From Bacillus pseudomycoides (GTDB taxonomy: Bacteria; Bacillota; Bacilli; Bacillales; Bacillaceae_G): 64,000 bases of DNA. Both the position numbers and the translations under genes were made by a program. The notes beneath the pieces were generated by a model. The model worked only from the letters and a program-made list of their open reading frames with translations. It was not told the origin of the DNA and ran no database searches. Location: contig NZ_CP064266.1 of assembly GCF_022811845.1 (NCBI RefSeq), positions 4,836,001-4,900,000 on the forward strand, read 5' to 3'. Positions 43,084-52,969 of this stretch are shown piece after piece (the first letter of the stretch is position 1; every line of letters begins with the position of its first letter).

Positions 43084-43303
43084 ACTTTTCTTCCTCTCTT
43101 CATTTTTTACGCTCCCTACCTATGAATATAATCGAGTTCCACGTTTATTGAATCCCTCATTCGTATGAAGTTGAAGTAGCACAAAAGACTTATCATGCTT
43201 ATAGTAAAAACAGTTCACATTTATTCAAAACGTCTGTAATAAAATGATGATAACCGTTCTATGAAACTATTTTTAGAAATACATGTTAACGGGAGGAAAT
43301 AAA

Positions 43304-44494
43304 ATGGATGGTAACAATCAAAAAAGAAAATGGAACGGACCTTCCAAAGCACTACCACTTTCTCTTTTAGAAATAAAAAATGAATTACAGAAAAAAAGCA
43401 AAAACAGTACCACTTCCTTTAAAAAGGCTGCATTAACCATAGAAGAGAAAATGCTTATTTATAACATTAAAGAACAAACAAAACAACTAAACAAAAATAA
43501 CGTGACGAGAACACGTGCTTATTATCAATTTTACTTTCAGTATCCTGAAATACACTGGGCTTTACTTGGACATATGGTATCACGTAATGGCGGTTGGAAT
43601 ATGACAGATTTAAAAGGAGATTTATTTACAAGACTGTTATCAGAAAAAGATCAACTTACCTACTATTCTTTTTTAGAACGGGGAAACTGGTTAATCTTCC
43701 AAGATGTGTATCCACAATTTTTACTATATGAGCAAAGCCTCAAAAGATCCAACACTCTCTTTTACCTCCTACCCCATCTCAATGTCTCAACGTTTATGGA
43801 AACAATGTGGAATCATTTTTGGAAAACGGGCAATCACTATACATTAGCTATAGCAACGATTATTAATGAACAAAGCTATTTAGAAAAAAGAGTCATTCAA
43901 AATGATTACTTTAAAAAGACCGTACTAAATAGTATTGGATTTAAACTCTTTGACTTCTTACGTTTTAATCATATCCTTTTTCCATATTACGAAGATGAGA
44001 CTAAACAAAAAACATTGCTATTTGGTGATACAATGAAACACTTTACCTCCTTACATGAGCGAATTCTACTAGGTAAACGATTATACTCTTTATTGTTTCG
44101 CAACGAGCATACGTTATCCAAAGTAATAAACTGGGCTCACGATCATTCACATACTGCTTCACGAAAAGACTACTGGCCTCATTTGTTTTCCGATGTAAAT
44201 GAGGCATTTTCCCGAGAATTTTATAAACGCAGAACAAAAAACTGTCAGCTTAGAAAAGGCGCGAATCGTTTATATAGCCCTCAGTTAATGTATGCATGGA
44301 GAGATTTGGAACATGAAGAGGCAGAAAAAGGGGACTGGTTTGAAGACTGGCGTATCGTAGACTATTTCATTGATAAAGGAGAAAATACAAATGGAAAGAT
44401 TGAGAATGACTATTGTAAAACGATGGAAAAAATTGAACTTGCAATCCTTACAAAAAAAAATATCCTTCTCAGAGAAGAAGAAACAGAAGAGTAA
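43304..44494 (+). CDS. DUF2515-like protein (YppC-like)
   Basis: A 396-residue soluble protein with many aromatic residues. Start at 43304 (MDGNNQKRKW) is set by GGGAGG seven bases upstream. Conserved-looking blocks are NNVTRTRAYYQFYFQYPEIHWALLGHMVSRNGGWNMTDL (residues about 66-105) and FLERGNWLIFQDVYPQFLLYE. This agrees with the B. subtilis YppC/DUF2515 family as I remember it. Function is unknown. The next gene overlaps its 3' end. Confidence 0.7.
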   Translation: MDGNNQKRKWNGPSKALPLSLLEIKNELQKKSKNSTTSFKKAALTIEEKMLIYNIKEQTKQLNKNNVTRTRAYYQFYFQYPEIHWALLGHMVSRNGGWNMTDLKGDLFTRLLSEKDQLTYYSFLERGNWLIFQDVYPQFLLYEQSLKRSNTLFYLLPHLNVSTFMETMWNHFWKTGNHYTLAIATIINEQSYLEKRVIQNDYFKKTVLNSIGFKLFDFLRFNHILFPYYEDETKQKTLLFGDTMKHFTSLHERILLGKRLYSLLFRNEHTLSKVINWAHDHSHTASRKDYWPHLFSDVNEAFSREFYKRRTKNCQLRKGANRLYSPQLMYAWRDLEHEEAEKGDWFEDWRIVDYFIDKGENTNGKIENDYCKTMEKIELAILTKKNILLREEETEE

Positions 44495-44870
44495 TCACCT
44501 AGCATTTATAGTCACCATCATTTTCTCCTGTTTCATTGGAACATATTTAGACTATCTATTTGTGAGTACACAAATGTATGCTTTTCCAGTCAGACCATTT
44601 CCAAACATATTTTCGGTAAATATCGCTTTTACATTTTTGATATTGCCAACCTTTACTGTTTTCTTCTTACGTATAGCAAAGAGATTGTCTACACTTTCAA
44701 GAATTCTATTTATTATACTGATTGGCATTAGCGCAAGTATATCGGAACAATTTGCTGAAAGCTTAGGATTGTTTACTCATAGTGAAGATTGGCATCATTC
44801 GTATTCTTTCTTCGGATATATGATTTTCATGTTTTTTATGTGGAAGATTTATCGGTGGCTACAATACTAA
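44391..44870 (+). CDS. Small membrane protein (CBO0543-like)
   Basis: A 159-residue protein with four hydrophobic spans (about 37-58, 70-92, 100-117, 140-157) and conserved-looking GLFTHSEDWHHSYSF. The start at 44391 has AAAGGAG nine bases upstream and overlaps the previous gene by 104 bases in another frame, implying coupling. Family name is tentative. Confidence 0.6.
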   Translation: MERLRMTIVKRWKKLNLQSLQKKISFSEKKKQKSNHLAFIVTIIFSCFIGTYLDYLFVSTQMYAFPVRPFPNIFSVNIAFTFLILPTFTVFFLRIAKRLSTLSRILFIILIGISASISEQFAESLGLFTHSEDWHHSYSFFGYMIFMFFMWKIYRWLQY

Positions 44871-44914
44871 GTAGTAGTTGTAGATTAATAAAAACAAAGT
44901 TACTATATAAAGAA

Positions 44915-44948
44915 AAAGCAAATTAGAAACCAACTTCTAATTTGCTTT
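44915..44948. terminator. Terminator between convergent genes
   Basis: AAAGCAAATTAGAA and TTCTAATTTGCTTT form a perfect 14-base stem; it touches the stop codon of the HAD gene. Confidence 0.85.
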
Positions 44949-45729
44949 AAAGGTTCCTCATTAAGTCCCATATATTCCTAGATTCTATGTCTGATAACTT
45001 AATAATTTTTTCAATAATACATTGCTCATTACTCTGTAGGCTCATAGATGCAACGGAGCGCAACATTTTATGATCACCAATACAAACTCCCTCTTTCGCA
45101 TGCAAAAACATTGGTACATCATTTGCATCGTTACCGAAAGCGATGAATGATCCTTCTTCTACTCCTAACTTTTGTAATCCTTTCCATTTATCAATCCCTA
45201 ATGGACTTATATCAATTATGTCCTCTTGATGATGTGCATACATTTGCACAGGTAGTTCATGTAACACTTGCACTAATTTTTCTTCATTCCCATCAGGGAA
45301 CAACACAACTTTCACCATTTCATCGATGCAATCAATCGATACATTAGTAGCTAATTTATCAGGATCTATGTTGCGATAAATTGGATGATTTTCACTTCCA
45401 GTATAAGCATAATCCCATTGACTATCGATCAAATAAGCAAGGTGATGCTCCTCTATTAATGAACGAATAGACTTCATTGTTGATTTATCAAATGGTGTAA
45501 CCTCAATGACTTTTCCTTCTTTTACAACAAATGCCCCATTTCCACCAATCATTGAATAGTGATGCATATGCCTTGGTATTACAGGTAATAAATCTCTTAT
45601 TGGTCTAGCAGATGCAAATATGATTTCATGTCCTCTAGCATGACAAGTATCTAATGCTTGAATTATACCTTCCGTTAATGGGTTTCCTTTAAAACAAATT
45701 GTACCATCAATATCAAAAATAAATTTCAT
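44947..45729 (-). CDS. HAD-superfamily hydrolase (Cof-type sugar phosphatase)
   Basis: A 260-residue phosphatase with motif I FDIDGTICF (Asp nucleophile at residue 5), motif II FASARP, the cap domain, Lys in PLGIDKWKG and motif IV FGNDANDVPMF. Start at 45729 (MKFIFD) is chosen because AAGGAG lies eight bases upstream. Substrate is probably a small phosphorylated metabolite. It is divergent from the Crp-type gene. Confidence 0.88.
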   Translation of the reverse strand: MKFIFDIDGTICFKGNPLTEGIIQALDTCHARGHEIIFASARPIRDLLPVIPRHMHHYSMIGGNGAFVVKEGKVIEVTPFDKSTMKSIRSLIEEHHLAYLIDSQWDYAYTGSENHPIYRNIDPDKLATNVSIDCIDEMVKVVLFPDGNEEKLVQVLHELPVQMYAHHQEDIIDISPLGIDKWKGLQKLGVEEGSFIAFGNDANDVPMFLHAKEGVCIGDHKMLRSVASMSLQSNEQCIIEKIIKLSDIESRNIWDLMRNL

Positions 45730-45808
45730 ATACATCACTCCTTTCTTTTTAATGTAAAAAAATTCTTTTATAATGAACAGGACAGATGTCCGAAAAAGGA
45801 GGAAAATC

Positions 45809-46498
45809 ATGAAAAAAATTGAAGACGACTTGCTACTATCAACTTACTTAACAAATGAACATATACAGAAACTTTTTACACATCTTCATCACCCATTTCA
45901 AATTCGACGATATGATGTAAAAGAGATTGTGTTACACGAAGGAGAAGCTATTGACGGTCTATACATTCAAATATCTGGACGTACAAAAATTACGACGAGT
46001 GTAATTACAGGAAAAGCATTATTACTTCGATTTTGTTCTGCCGTTTCCATTATGGGTGATATTGAACTCATTCAAAATGTAAATATACAATCGCATGTAA
46101 GCGCTGAAGAAAAAACCGATTTTATTTTTATCAATAAACACTATGTTAATAATGTACTTTTACATGACATTGCTTTTTCACAAGAACTTTTACACCATGT
46201 GACTTACAAACTACAAACATGTACGACTGCCTCACGTATTAATTTGTTAGCTTCAGTGGAAACACGATTTGCAAGTTACTTATGCACAATACGAAATACC
46301 TCTAAACTATTCGGGAGAGAAATCCGTACAACAGATCATCACGAGATCGCTTCACTTATCGGTACTACAACTCGACATCTAAATCGCATTATCGAAAAAT
46401 TAAGTATAACGAATGTCATTCGCAAAGAAAACAAACAAATTATCGTAAAAGATTGGGAATCTATTGAACGTATTTCTAATGGTTTAAGATACGAATAA
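45809..46498 (+). CDS. Crp/Fnr-family transcription regulator (YeiL-like)
   Basis: A 229-residue protein with an N-terminal cyclic-nucleotide-binding-like domain (residues about 18-125) and a C-terminal winged helix (REIRTTDHHEIASLIGTTTRHLNRIIEKL). It lacks the Cys cluster of Fnr. Start at 45809 (MKKIEDD) has AGGAGG upstream. Ligand unknown. Confidence 0.82.
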   Translation: MKKIEDDLLLSTYLTNEHIQKLFTHLHHPFQIRRYDVKEIVLHEGEAIDGLYIQISGRTKITTSVITGKALLLRFCSAVSIMGDIELIQNVNIQSHVSAEEKTDFIFINKHYVNNVLLHDIAFSQELLHHVTYKLQTCTTASRINLLASVETRFASYLCTIRNTSKLFGREIRTTDHHEIASLIGTTTRHLNRIIEKLSITNVIRKENKQIIVKDWESIERISNGLRYE

Positions 46499-46530
46499 TA
46501 TCGTTATACTAAATATTGTTGCATTCCAAA

Positions 46531-46565
46531 AAGGAGCAACTCACTCCAATTGCTCCTTCTTTTTA
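46531..46565 (+). terminator. Terminator of the Crp-type gene
   Basis: AAGGAGCAA and TTGCTCCTT form the stem, followed by CTTTTTAT. Confidence 0.8.
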
Positions 46566-46588
46566 TAATTTATCTTTGTAAATGGGTT

Positions 46589-47035
46589 TTAGACTATCCC
46601 TTTGACAATCCGGTGAACTACATCTCCCGCTACTAACATAGGACGGTTTTGAAGTGGTTTTGAACGTAGGCTATACGCAATTACTTTCTTCTTATATTGC
46701 TTAATCACATCAACGTGATCATCGAAACTGTAAATCGAAAACTTAACATCATGTTTGCCTCTCTTTGCCTCAATCACCAATGGAATCCCATCGTGCTGTG
46801 GCGGAAAATAGTATTTCTCTAAAAATATCGCTTCGTTAAACTGATTAATTATTTGAATTTCATCTTTCCCTTCTAAGCGTTTTCCATCAACAGTTACAGT
46901 CACAGCTTCCTCATTAAGTTGTGGATGTAGTTCAAATCTACTGACAAAAGACTCCACAACAGAGGTTGGAATGCTTGAAACTAATATTTTAAGTCCACCG
47001 AAAAGAGCTAACATAACTACAAACCAGGTCGTCAT
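46589..47035 (-). CDS. YfmQ-family protein
   Basis: A 148-residue protein with one N-terminal membrane span (TTWFVVMLALFGGLKIL) and a cytosolic or external alpha/beta part (FNEAIFLEKYYFPP, VIEAKRGKHDVKFSIYSFDDHVDVIKQYKKK). This pattern matches B. subtilis YfmQ as I remember it. Function is unknown. Confidence 0.75.
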   Translation of the reverse strand: MTTWFVVMLALFGGLKILVSSIPTSVVESFVSRFELHPQLNEEAVTVTVDGKRLEGKDEIQIINQFNEAIFLEKYYFPPQHDGIPLVIEAKRGKHDVKFSIYSFDDHVDVIKQYKKKVIAYSLRSKPLQNRPMLVAGDVVHRIVKGIV

Positions 47036-47085
47036 ATTTTATCATCTCCACTACATTCTATATTCTTATTATTACATGATTCCTA

Positions 47086-48522
47086 TTATCGTCGAATACT
47101 ATTTAGAGTCTCTACAAATCTTTTAATTCCTACATGAATAAGATCTGTGTTCGCTCTTCCAAAAGTAAAACGTACATATTCTTTTTTCGAACCTAATACA
47201 CTCCCTGGAACAAAAGCTACACCATTTTGTATCGCTCTTCCTAATAAATGATATTCATCAATTGAACCCTGCACTTGACACCACAAATGGATACCACCTT
47301 CTGGAACATAAAATTCAACCTGATTCCCTAAAAGTTCCCCAAGACTTGTGATTAATTGATCCCTTCTCTGTTTCAGTTGTTTACGAAGCATAGAAATATG
47401 CGCATGAAAATTTTCTGATTCTAAGAATTGATTCGCTATCCATTGAGGAAAGACACTATGTCCAAAATCTACTTGCTGCTTTGCATCTGCTAAACGCTCA
47501 ATGACCTGAGGTGGACCAATCACCCACCCAATTCGCAATCCAGATGCTACGATTTTCGATAATGAACTAATATATAGAACATTTCCATTCGTATCCATAG
47601 ACTTTAAGGTTGGATTAACTTCTCCATTGAAAGAAGTTAAGCTATAAGGATCATCTTCCACAATTGGTATACCAAATTCAGATGACAATCCCAAAATCTT
47701 TTTGCGACGAGACAATGAAAGGACCGTTCCGGTTGGATTTTGATAATCCGGATTTAGAAATACCATGCGAATTCGGTGCTTTCTGTGTAAATCTATCAAA
47801 TCATCCGGATTCATGCCATGTTGATCCACGGGTAAATGGTATATTTTTAACCCGGCAGATTTAAACATCGGAAGCGAAAAACAATACGATGGATTCTCAA
47901 TAGCAATAGCATCTCCTGGCTTAAGCAAGCACTGCACAATAAGATTAAGTGCCTGCTGCGCCCCTGATGTAATTAAAATAGAGCGTGGATCTACATCGAT
48001 ATTTTTATATTTATCTACATGTGAAGAAATCGTTTCCCTTAACTTTTCATTTCCTTGTGGATGATCATATCCTAGATTCTCCATAAATATTTGTTCTGAG
48101 AGAATCCTGCGAAACTGGTCAGCAGGAAACAAATCCCGTGACAACTCACCACTTGCTAAATTAATCAAATCATCCTTCTGAGTTTCTGTTCGAATTTGTT
48201 GAACTAGCGGTAGATTCGGGAGGAATGAACCATCTTCTACATATCTCCCCCAGTTTGGCGTACGTTTACGTGATACCCCCCATATATCTGTGTTTACACG
48301 TGTTCCACTTCCTTTTTTTCTCTCTACTATCCCAAGTGATTTCAGTTCCTCATATGCTGCTACTACCGTACTGCGGTTCACTTGCAACTCTTTTGCTAAA
48401 GTACGTTCCGAGGGTAACATACTCTCTGAAGAAAATTCTCCTGAAGAAATTCCCTGTTCTATATAGTCAGCAATTTGTTTATAGACTGGCGTTTTATCTG
48501 CACGATTGGGTCTCCATTCCAT
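47086..48522 (-). CDS. MocR-type regulator (GntR DNA-binding domain fused to aminotransferase)
   Basis: A 478-residue protein. The GntR winged helix is at about 12-76 (LPSERTLAKELQVNRSTVVAAYEEL). The fold-type I aminotransferase domain spans about 110-470, with the PLP lysine in SSLSKIVASGLRIGW and NPDYQNPTG. GGGGAGGG precedes the ATG. It probably controls a nearby or distant amino-acid or cofactor gene; no adjacent divergent target is obvious. Confidence 0.92.
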   Translation of the reverse strand: MEWRPNRADKTPVYKQIADYIEQGISSGEFSSESMLPSERTLAKELQVNRSTVVAAYEELKSLGIVERKKGSGTRVNTDIWGVSRKRTPNWGRYVEDGSFLPNLPLVQQIRTETQKDDLINLASGELSRDLFPADQFRRILSEQIFMENLGYDHPQGNEKLRETISSHVDKYKNIDVDPRSILITSGAQQALNLIVQCLLKPGDAIAIENPSYCFSLPMFKSAGLKIYHLPVDQHGMNPDDLIDLHRKHRIRMVFLNPDYQNPTGTVLSLSRRKKILGLSSEFGIPIVEDDPYSLTSFNGEVNPTLKSMDTNGNVLYISSLSKIVASGLRIGWVIGPPQVIERLADAKQQVDFGHSVFPQWIANQFLESENFHAHISMLRKQLKQRRDQLITSLGELLGNQVEFYVPEGGIHLWCQVQGSIDEYHLLGRAIQNGVAFVPGSVLGSKKEYVRFTFGRANTDLIHVGIKRFVETLNSIRR

Positions 48523-48852
48523 CTAATTCCCTCCCCTTATCAGCAGTTTTTTTATTGATTGAAATAGAATTAAAATGTTAACCTCTGTTTGTTATATACT
48601 AAGTATTTCCCTGTTTGAATTTAGCATAGTTTGCCCTATTCATTCCCAGCTATGAAGATATTCACTCATTCTACAATGTGAATAGTAGTAACTAAACATA
48701 TATACGAATTGAAGGCCTCCTATTGTACATTCACATATTGAGGAATAGAGCTTCTTTACGTTAAAGAGTGCTGGCTCTCTATCCTTATAAAAAGAATAGT
48801 GTTAAAAAATAAACATTTCATTTAGGCCACCTACTTATCGAAAATAGAAAGA
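48523..48852. other. Intergenic region upstream of the MocR-type gene
   Basis: 330 AT-rich bases. I see no coding frame or clear structured element. Confidence 0.4.
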
Positions 48853-49047
48853 CTACAAAACAGCAACGGCATACCACGTAACTCCTATGAGAAGACTTAA
48901 AAGTAGGACGATATAAATAGCAGACAAGTTCGTCACATTCTGCTTCGTAGACTGACCGTAATTATCCTCCACGTTTCTTGCAACTAACATCGTTCCTAAA
49001 AGGGATACAATTACAATAATAATAACTAATGAAATTGCAAATTTCAT
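48853..49047 (-). CDS. Small two-span membrane protein (64 residues)
   Basis: Start at 49047 (MKFAISLVIIIVIVS) follows GAGAGGAG. Two hydrophobic helices (residues 3-21 and 41-62) flank a polar loop ARNVEDNYGQSTKQN. Function is unknown. Confidence 0.6.
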   Translation of the reverse strand: MKFAISLVIIIVIVSLLGTMLVARNVEDNYGQSTKQNVTNLSAIYIVLLLSLLIGVTWYAVAVL

Positions 49048-49433
49048 TGACTTTCTCCTCTCTAAAACCAGTCTATTTGAATAGAAAATCGAATCGTTCA
49101 ACTTAAAAAACTTTATATTTTTTAGATGAAAACATAATCAAGATACTCAAAACATACTATCCTTCTCTTTTATAATAAGGGATATTTATTTCAAAAGGAC
49201 CATCCACTTTCGCAACTTTTTACTCATCCACTTTACGGGTAAAAAATAGTGTTTCTAAGTAATTGCTACCACTAATAAATAAAAAAACAATACAAAAAAG
49301 CAAACAACCTACTGAGTCTTTCTCATCGGTTGTTTGCTTGATATGAGCTCTCTGATACATTTAGTCTTCTTTATACCTACATCAAAAATTTTTAATGTTA
49401 TTAATTAGAACAATCTTCACCAAACAAAGCGAA
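49048..49433. other. Intergenic region between the small membrane gene and the permease
   Basis: 386 bases. It holds the permease terminator at 49298-49339 and presumably the promoter of the small membrane gene near 49050-49150. Nothing else is recognised. Confidence 0.5.
49298..49339 (-). terminator. Terminator of the amino-acid permease
   Basis: AAGCAAACAACC (49298-49309) pairs with GGTTGTTTGCTT (49328-49339); six T residues follow on the minus strand. Confidence 0.85.
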
Positions 49434-50825
49434 TTAACGGTTAACCACTTCATTTTCTGTTTGAACATCTACTGGAACACGCTTACCAATTCCAAAAGCA
49501 TAAAAACTAATGATAACAATTGCCAGGAAAATAATTCCTACAACAAGTGAGATTCGTGTATCTTCATTAAACCACATACCGATTAGTACCATAATTAAAA
49601 AGGCAATCGTTACATAGTTTGTAACAGGTGCAAATGGCATTTTGAACGGATGATTGTCCATTTCAGCTCCTTTTGCTTTTCTGAATCGAATTTGACTAAT
49701 CAGAATAACAAACCACGGAATCATACCAGGAAGTACACTCGCACTATATACATACACGAATAAATTTTTTGGTGCAATATAACTTAAAATAACACCAACC
49801 GCTAAACCAATTAATACACCAATTGTACCGAATAAAGGCACACCGTTACGGGAGACTTTTGCAAAGTATTTTGGTGCTTGTCCATTTATTCCTAGTGTAT
49901 AAAGCATACGCCCTGCACTGTAAATACCACTGTTACATCCAGACATTGCAGCTGTGATTACAACAAAGTTAATCAGTCCAGCAGCTGCAGTAATCCCAAC
50001 TTTTGCAAAAGTTGCAACAAATGGGCTGCCAATTGAATTTAGTTGATCCCAAGGATAAACAGTTACAATAACAAAAATGGCACCAATATAAAAGATTAAA
50101 ATACGCCAAATCGTACTTTGAATTGCTTTCGTTAACGTTTTTTTCGGATCTTTTGCTTCGCCAGCTGTAATCCCAATTAATTCAACACCTTGGTAAGCTC
50201 CAACAACTAATGATAGAGCAAAGAAAAATCCTGACCAGCCACCCGTAAAGAAGCCGCCATTTTCCCAAAGATTCGATAATCCAATCGCATTCCCTCCGTT
50301 ACCAAATCCGAAGAAAATAAGACCAAACCCCGCAATAATCATTAAAACAATGGTAACAATTTTAATCATCGCAAACCAAAATTCGAATTCACCAAATGAT
50401 TTAACAGAAATTAAGTTCGCCGCACCAAGAATCACCATTGTGATGACACCTGGTATCCAAGCAGGTAAATCTGGGAACCAGTACTGCATATATGCCCCAA
50501 CCGCTATAATTTCGGACATCCCAACTATGACCCACTGGAACCAGTTACTCCATGCCGTGATATACCCTGCTAATGGGTGTATATACTTATGGCCAAATGT
50601 CGCAAATGAACCTGTACCTGGCTCTACATACAACATTTCTCCCATCGCACGCATAATGAAAAAGATAAAAATTCCTGCGATTGCATAAGCAAGCATTACC
50701 GACGGACCTGTCCATTTAATCGTACTTGCTGAACCCATAAATAAACCAACACCAATTGTACCACCCAAGGCAATCATTTGAATATGACGCGCTTCTAATC
50801 CCCTTTTTAGCTCTTTATTTGCCAC
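49434..50825 (-). CDS. Amino-acid permease (APC superfamily, AAT family)
   Basis: A 463-residue transporter with twelve membrane spans and the AAT signatures (RGLEARHIQMIALGGTIGVGLFMGSA, GEMLYVEPGTGSFATF, ITAAMSGCNSGIYSAGRMLYTL). The start is GTG at 50825 with GAGGAGG directly upstream. It imports an amino acid with protons; the substrate is not given by sequence. Confidence 0.92.
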   Translation of the reverse strand: MANKELKRGLEARHIQMIALGGTIGVGLFMGSASTIKWTGPSVMLAYAIAGIFIFFIMRAMGEMLYVEPGTGSFATFGHKYIHPLAGYITAWSNWFQWVIVGMSEIIAVGAYMQYWFPDLPAWIPGVITMVILGAANLISVKSFGEFEFWFAMIKIVTIVLMIIAGFGLIFFGFGNGGNAIGLSNLWENGGFFTGGWSGFFFALSLVVGAYQGVELIGITAGEAKDPKKTLTKAIQSTIWRILIFYIGAIFVIVTVYPWDQLNSIGSPFVATFAKVGITAAAGLINFVVITAAMSGCNSGIYSAGRMLYTLGINGQAPKYFAKVSRNGVPLFGTIGVLIGLAVGVILSYIAPKNLFVYVYSASVLPGMIPWFVILISQIRFRKAKGAEMDNHPFKMPFAPVTNYVTIAFLIMVLIGMWFNEDTRISLVVGIIFLAIVIISFYAFGIGKRVPVDVQTENEVVNR

Positions 50826-51196
50826 TCCACTTCCTCCTCATACACTATTCATAAGCGAGATACAATTCTACAATTCCTATTAGGTTAAAAAACGATAAAG
50901 CAAGCGTCACTTTTTCTCTCTCTTAAAAGCTTCCTCTAAAATCATTTCCCACTTTTTGTTAATAATTCTTAATAATTAGAAAATTCACCCCTTACTTTCG
51001 TCATAAAATTACTTATTTTATAATAATTTATTCATCTGAAAATACAATTATTTTTTGAAAAATTGTTATATATAAATTCATTAGAAAATAATAACTGTAT
51101 TGGAAATATTAAACAAAAATACGATCCAACAATCGTATTAAAAAATAATAACATTCACATTACAAATAAAATAAAAAAACTTAATTGTAATAACAT

Positions 51197-51229
51197 GTTC
51201 ATCTTCTGTTCATAAATATTTCTTATTCT
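51197..51229 (+). promoter_or_regulatory. HssR-like direct repeat and -10, promoter 1
   Basis: GTTCATCTT-CT-GTTCATAAA (51197-51216) is a degenerate copy of the HssR box. Seven bases later is TATTCT (51224-51229). The sensor kinase start is 250 bases further on. Confidence 0.55.
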
Positions 51230-51318
51230 ACAAAAGTGAAAGGAGAAACACTTATACTTATTACATTTTCCACTTTGTTGGATTTTCCAATCTCTTATAT
51301 CATTTGTAGCCATCATTC

Positions 51319-51346
51319 TATATAAAGCGAAACTTCCATCAGTGGG
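51319..51346 (+). repeat. bcr-like dispersed repeat, copy 2
   Basis: 26 of 28 bases match 18457-18484, including AAACTTCCATCAGTGGG. It lies in the leader between promoter 1 and the sensor kinase gene. Confidence 0.6.
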
Positions 51347-51478
51347 AGTTTTTCTTCATCCCTACTGTTCAAGCACATGCCAGCAATCAACTCCCTCCTA
51401 TCTTCTGTGTTTTCTCAAAAGCTTGATACGGAGGTCTTACTTTCAAAAAATAGAACGATAAATTAGAGGTGAAAAAAT

Positions 51479-52873
51479 ATGCGCTCGTTATATTCTAGAT
51501 TTGTTATCATATCAGTTTTTATTATGCTGATTAGTAGTATATTGGCATTTTTACTTACAAATGTATATTATCATGTTTATTTAAAACCATATAACAGCGA
51601 GAAAATTTTAAAATATGCACAAGAAGTAAAATATTTATATGAGAAAAATACAGAACAAAATAAAGATGATTATTTACAATCTATTTCTAACCTTGGCTTT
51701 GAAGTTTACGTAGTAGACGATAAAAAACAAGGCAAACGCTACGATGATAATTTCAAGAAAATGAATATTAGCGAAGAGACAATTGAACATGTATTAGAAG
51801 GAAATATATACAATGGAATTGCAACGTATCCTAATCATTTATTTGCTACTGGCTTTTTTGATAATACACTTTTGAATAGTATTGGGATTCCTATCGAAAA
51901 CAATGGTAAGGGTTATGCACTATTTATTCGTCCGGATATTCAACATCAATTTGGAGAATTACGTATTTTCTATGCTGTTTTATTAGGGTTGATTATTGTA
52001 ATCAGTCTAATTTGTATCGCGGTAGCTACGCGCTTTATCGTTCGCCCTATTCAAAGATTTACACATGCGACAAAAGAAATTGCAAATGGCAAATATGATT
52101 TAGCACTACCAGAAAATCGTAAAGACGAACTTGGTACACTTGCAACTAGCTTTCGCAAGATGACCAAAAAATTGCAGAATGTAGATCGGATGCGACAAGA
52201 ATTTGTTTCGAATGTTTCGCATGAATTTCAGTCTCCCCTTTCATCTATTCAAGGATTTTCCAAGACATTACAAACAAACGATTTAACGGTAGTGGAGCAG
52301 AAACATTACTTAGAAATCATTGAATCAGAAAGTCGCCGCATGTCCAGTTTATGTAAACAGTTATTAATACTAGCGTCACTTGATAAAGAAGATCTTACTT
52401 TACTTAAACAGCCTTTTAATCTAGGAAAGCAAATAAGAGATATTATTTTTATGCTTGAGTGGGAATGGAGAATAAAAGATCTTGCAGTTGAAATGGATGT
52501 TCCTAACATGCAAATTTACGGAGATGAAAACTTGCTCTATCAAGTTTGGACCAACTTGTTTATCAATAGTATTAAATTTACAGAAAGCGCCGGAACAATT
52601 TCATTTGAAGCGGAAGAGCTGGAAACAGAGTGGCGTATTTCGATTACTGATATGGGTATTGGTATACCTGAGAATGCAGTGAAAAAAATATTTGATCGAT
52701 TTCATAAAGTTGATACTGCCCGAAATAGAAAAGTAACTGGAAGTGGATTAGGTCTTTCTATTGTAAAAAAAGTGGTTGACCTTCATGAAGGAGCAATAAC
52801 AGTTGATAGTGAACTTGGAAAAGGAACGACCTTCTCTATTTACCTTCCAAAACAAGAAGCAGAGTCTATCTAA
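51479..52873 (+). CDS. HssS-like heme-sensing histidine kinase
   Basis: A 464-residue membrane kinase. Two membrane helices (about 8-30 and 162-184) flank an external sensor domain, then come HAMP (about 185-235), HisKA with VSHEFQSPLSSIQGF (phospho-His near residue 245) and HATPase with NLFINSIKFT, DMGIGIP and GSGLGLSIV. The sensor segment (NGIATYPNHLFATGFFDNTLLNSIGI) resembles S. aureus HssS, and an HrtBA-type pump with a perfect HssR box follows. The usual partner hssR is absent upstream. GAGGTG precedes the ATG. Confidence 0.78.
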   Translation: MRSLYSRFVIISVFIMLISSILAFLLTNVYYHVYLKPYNSEKILKYAQEVKYLYEKNTEQNKDDYLQSISNLGFEVYVVDDKKQGKRYDDNFKKMNISEETIEHVLEGNIYNGIATYPNHLFATGFFDNTLLNSIGIPIENNGKGYALFIRPDIQHQFGELRIFYAVLLGLIIVISLICIAVATRFIVRPIQRFTHATKEIANGKYDLALPENRKDELGTLATSFRKMTKKLQNVDRMRQEFVSNVSHEFQSPLSSIQGFSKTLQTNDLTVVEQKHYLEIIESESRRMSSLCKQLLILASLDKEDLTLLKQPFNLGKQIRDIIFMLEWEWRIKDLAVEMDVPNMQIYGDENLLYQVWTNLFINSIKFTESAGTISFEAEELETEWRISITDMGIGIPENAVKKIFDRFHKVDTARNRKVTGSGLGLSIVKKVVDLHEGAITVDSELGKGTTFSIYLPKQEAESI

Positions 52874-52893
52874 ACGGTAGACTCTGCTTTTGT
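52861..52893 (+). terminator. Hairpin at the end of the sensor kinase gene
   Basis: AGAGTCTATC pairs with GGTAGACTCT (one G-U pair) and T-rich sequence follows; the stem overlaps the stop codon. It would separate the kinase transcript from the pump operon. Confidence 0.7.
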
Positions 52894-52901
52894 AACCTTT
52901 T

Positions 52902-52934
52902 GTTCATATTCCGTTCATATTTCCTCTTTATGAT
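52902..52934 (+). promoter_or_regulatory. Perfect HssR box and -10 of the hrtBA-like operon, promoter 2
   Basis: GTTCATATT-CC-GTTCATATT (52902-52921) equals the direct repeat bound by S. aureus HssR. Seven bases later is TATGAT (52929-52934). The repeat occupies the -35 position, as expected for an OmpR-type activator. Confidence 0.88.
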
Positions 52935-52969
52935 AAGAACATAGAACAAAACAAGGAGGAACGAACCTA

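Larger units (their letters stand above)
50826..51478. other. Long intergenic region ahead of the heme-stress island
   Basis: 653 very AT-rich bases. It holds an HssR-like direct repeat with a -10 (51197-51229) and a bcr-like repeat (51319-51346). No response-regulator gene or recognisable fragment of one is present, although one would be expected before the sensor kinase. Confidence 0.6.
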
